Source: Diplodia intermedia (Eukaryota > Ascomycota > Dothideomycetes > Botryosphaeriales > Botryosphaeriaceae). Taken from it: a DNA stretch of 35,158 nucleotides. The DNA lies in the NCBI GenBank assembly GCA_021495925.1, contig JAKEKT010000171.1:1-35158 (forward strand), read 5' to 3'. The notes beneath the pieces are model-generated. The model was given only the letters and a program-made list of their open reading frames with translations, was not told where the DNA came from and made no database searches. The translations under genes were made by a program, and so were the position numbers. Within the stretch, counting starts at the first letter, position 1; each line of letters begins with the position of its first letter. This document shows positions 34,986-35,158 of the stretch, in pieces.

Positions 34986-35057
34986 TTAGAAATGCATCGC
35001 GAAAAAAGCGAAAGTTTCTTAAATTATCTTAGCCTTCGCACCGCGATGCACCATTAA

Positions 35058-35152
35058 CGCTTCGAGATATCGACTAACTTTCTATACGAGAAATGTAGAG
35101 AATTACAAGCTCTATAACTTTCGTATATAAAGTTAGTCGATATCTCGAAGCG
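35058..35152. repeat. Terminal hairpin unit, right arm
   Basis: Exact mirror of 7-101, with a 24-bp perfect stem pairing 35058-35081 with 35129-35152. No mutation separates it from the left copy. Confidence 0.9.
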
Positions 35153-35158
35153 CTGGGG

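Larger units (their letters stand above)
1..35158. mobile_element. TIR-bounded block of nested, RIP-killed retroelements
   Basis: The first and last bases of the window are exact inverted complements, and the outermost 116 bp of the two ends match perfectly. Nearly all bases between the arms are assigned to retroelements: one Ty3/gypsy, one Ty1/copia, six copies of one LINE and one probable solo LTR. I find no transposase, tyrosine recombinase, polymerase or host cargo gene. The unit may be a giant non-autonomous DNA transposon, or simply the interval between two inverted copies of a short repeat. The flanks and any target-site duplication lie outside the window, so mobility as a unit is inference. 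Confidence 0.5.
34616..35158 (-). repeat. Right terminal inverted arm
   Basis: Reverse complement of the left arm, with the outermost 116 bp identical. It is about 168 bp longer because it carries an extra hairpin unit (34891-34985) and a short AAAAAAGCGAAAG segment. Toward its inner end it shows more RIP-type differences from the left arm (for example GTGCG to GTACG, CCAAACC to CTAAACC, TTTCATATAC to TTTTATATAT). It contains no coding frame. Confidence 0.85.

Noticed and set aside
1..35158. Starship-type giant element
   Set aside because: Starships carry a DUF3435 tyrosine recombinase at one end, plus cargo, and lack long TIRs. I see no such recombinase.
1..35158. Polinton/Maverick or virus-derived element with TIRs
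   Set aside because: I found no DNA polymerase B, packaging ATPase, capsid or retroviral-like integrase gene beyond the gypsy and copia remnants.

Overview
The window is a block of dead transposable elements from a filamentous fungus, most likely a Pezizomycotina ascomycete. The evidence is saturating repeat-induced point mutation (RIP): CpA and TpG are almost absent from about base 376 to 34615 (I find none in 10801-11400). In-frame stops sit where Gln and Trp codons are expected, and Tyr sits where Cys and His are expected. I see no intact host gene, tRNA, rRNA or CRISPR array. The Tad-like LINE, the Ty3/gypsy and Ty1/copia elements and the RIP pattern together argue for a fungus; I cannot name the species.

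Layout. The window begins CCCCAGCGCTTCG and ends with its exact reverse complement. Two inverted arms (1-375 and 34616-35158) enclose everything. They are built from about 95-bp hairpin units and a recurring short palindrome, and they have largely escaped RIP. Between them the oldest layer is two head-to-tail LTR retrotransposons, both on the minus strand. A Ty1/copia element occupies 34615 down to about 19340 (integrase C-terminus, RT, RNase H). A Ty3/gypsy element occupies about 12790 down to 369 (gag, protease, RT, RNase H, start of integrase). Each is cut off at an arm.

This layer is split by a Tad-clade LINE family of about 6.5 kb (ORF1; ORF2 with endonuclease, RT and RNase H; (TTTA)n tail). 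Copies A (2686-10532), B (12805-19322) and C (22901-29398) are full length. E (20705-29925) and F (31104-34284) are 5'-truncated. A small 5'-truncated copy D (6510-7837) lies inside A on the plus strand. A, B, E, F and D have target-site duplications (TSDs) of 14-16 bp; C has none and sits in a 0.7-kb deletion of E. E also carries a probable 778-bp solo LTR (21613-22390).

Reading the layers: removing the LINEs rejoins gypsy and copia, so the order is gypsy/copia first, then E, A, B and F, then C and the LTR inside E and D inside A. Decay of the RT catalytic motif broadly follows this order. No transposase is present. Either the arms define a 35-kb non-autonomous transposon, or they are two inverted copies of a short element that landed in gypsy and in copia. 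The sequence outside the window would decide between these.
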